A DNA stretch of 6,147 nt from Pseudorhodobacter sp. GTDB lineage: Bacteria > Pseudomonadota > Alphaproteobacteria > Rhodobacterales > Rhodobacteraceae. Position 1 is the stretch's first letter, and each line of letters begins with the position of its first letter. The translations under genes and the position numbers were made by a program. Location of the stretch: NCBI GenBank assembly GCA_024641255.1, contig JAHEDL010000048.1, forward strand, positions 1 through 6,147. The letters are read 5' to 3'. The notes under the pieces were generated by a model. It searched no databases. It was given only the letters and a program-made list of their open reading frames with translations, and was not told the origin of the DNA. Shown piece after piece: positions 5,687-6,147 of the stretch.

Positions 5687-5721
5687 TGCAGCTTTGATTA
5701 GCTTTTCACTAAACATGCAGG
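5685..5721. repeat. CCTGCA/TGCAGG inverted repeat enclosing an A/T-rich spacer
   Basis: CCTGCA (5685-5690) and TGCAGG (5716-5721) are perfect reverse complements 25 bases apart. The spacer contains AGCTTT at 5690-5695, and AGCTTT again at 5700-5705 in direct orientation. The first arm overlaps the end of the GGAAAA dyad by two bases. It could be part of a composite control region, or chance. Confidence 0.2.
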
Positions 5722-5839
5722 CGTAAGTGCTTAGGTTTTGGCTATGTGTGGGGCGGCTTGGCGGGGCGAGGCAGCGTCGCCACTGCAACATGAGAGTCTG
5801 CGCAAATCGGCTGTGCGGGCGGTCGTGCAGAATTGGCGA

Positions 5840-5871
5840 ATACAGCCCGGATCGGGTCATCCGGGCTGTAT
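5840..5871 (-). terminator. Hairpin downstream of the carbonic anhydrase gene
   Basis: ATACAGCCCGGAT (5840-5852) and ATCCGGGCTGTAT (5859-5871) form a perfect 13-bp stem around a 6-base loop. It begins 10 bp after the - strand stop codon of the carbonic anhydrase, where a terminator is expected. No T-run follows on the - strand, so termination may need Rho or the hairpin may only protect the 3' end. Confidence 0.65.
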
Positions 5872-5881
5872 AAAGGCGACT

Positions 5882-6147
5882 TCAGGCGAGGAAGGTAACT
5901 TTACCGGTTTCGATATCGTAAAGCGCGCCAACCACTTTGAGGGCGCCCGCATCGACCAGTTCTTTCAGCACGGCACTTTTTTCGGTGATCGCGGCAACCG
6001 CAAGGCGCACGTTGGTTTCGGCAACAGCCTCGACGAAATGGTGGTTCTTCGACGACCGTTCGCCTTCCAGCGGGGTCGCTGCGATCGCCGGTTCGATTTC
6101 AGTCAATAGCGTGGTCAGGTTGGCACCGACATCGGCCTTGTCAATCG
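5882..6147 (-). CDS. Beta-carbonic anhydrase, C-terminal part
   Basis: The - strand frame is open from the right edge (first full codon 6145-6143) to the TGA at 5884-5882, giving the last 87 residues. The ending VVGALYDIETGKVTFL is the typical C-terminal strand of beta-carbonic anhydrases. Before it comes NVRLAVAAITEKSAVLKELVDAGALK, matching the helix that precedes it in the family, and near the edge GANLTTLL resembles the segment following the zinc site. These cytoplasmic zinc enzymes convert CO2 and water to bicarbonate. The zinc ligands (Cys-Asp/His-Cys) lie outside the window, so activity cannot be checked. A TTG at 6106 is internal and is not a start. Full-length members are about 210-230 residues. 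A hairpin follows the stop. Confidence 0.82.
   Translation of the reverse strand, partial: IDKADVGANLTTLLTEIEPAIAATPLEGERSSKNHHFVEAVAETNVRLAVAAITEKSAVLKELVDAGALKVVGALYDIETGKVTFLA

Larger units (their letters stand above)
5584..5881. other. Gene-free region upstream of the oxidoreductase and downstream of the carbonic anhydrase
   Basis: I see no credible gene in these 298 bases. Open frames on both strands lack ribosome sites and recognisable sequence. The region should hold the promoter of the - strand oxidoreductase, and its A/T-rich part is at 5668-5715, but I cannot name a clear -35/-10 pair. It also holds the inverted repeats at 5670-5721 and the hairpin at 5840-5871. Confidence 0.65.

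Noticed and set aside
5095..5697. 200-codon + strand frame opposite the oxidoreductase.
   Set aside because: It is a shadow of the - strand gene, with no motif or ribosome site.
5615..5860. 81-codon - strand frame upstream of the oxidoreductase.
   Set aside because: It has no ribosome site, crosses the hairpin at 5840-5871 and the dyads, and its composition is not protein-like.

Overview
The window looks like a chromosomal segment from an alphaproteobacterium of the Rhodobacteraceae/Roseobacter type. It is GC-rich with strong G/C preference at third codon positions. It carries an MttB-family methyltransferase, a DUF4153 membrane protein, and an H-NOX gene followed directly by an HNOBA-GGDEF gene, all of which fit that group. 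No mobile element, CRISPR array, tRNA or rRNA is visible.

Layout, left to right. (1) The 3' end of an MttB-type (trimethylamine/glycine betaine) methyltransferase gene on the + strand is closed by a clear intrinsic terminator at 383-412. (2) A gene-free region of about 260 bp (363-623) holds three closely spaced inverted repeats, including a perfect TTGGTATACCAA palindrome. (3) A + strand cluster follows: a 569-residue polytopic DUF4153 protein, a 195-residue H-NOX (HNOB) protein, and a 339-residue HNOBA-GGDEF diguanylate cyclase that starts one base after the H-NOX stop codon. (4) A tiny GTG-initiated gene (4137-4292) encodes a 51-residue preprotein with a signal peptide, preceded by a leader hairpin. 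(5) A strong hairpin without a U-tract lies between this gene and a convergent - strand gene for a 408-residue two-Rossmann FAD/NAD(P)H oxidoreductase of the flavin monooxygenase (CzcO-like) type. (6) A region of about 300 bp (5584-5881) holds possible operators and a 13-bp hairpin. (7) The 3' end of a beta-carbonic anhydrase gene on the - strand runs off the right edge.

Functionally, the clearest unit is the H-NOX/diguanylate cyclase pair. In other bacteria such pairs link nitric oxide sensing to cyclic-di-GMP output. The cyclase keeps its catalytic residues and a correctly spaced RxxD inhibitory site. The H-NOX partner is unusual: by my manual alignment the proximal heme histidine is a proline and the YxSxR heme-propionate motif is absent. 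It may therefore be a heme-free or differently ligated sensor, and this is the observation I rate highest. The small secreted peptide is the best candidate for an undescribed gene. The other genes look like ordinary chromosomal content, and I see no evidence of a wholly new multi-gene system.
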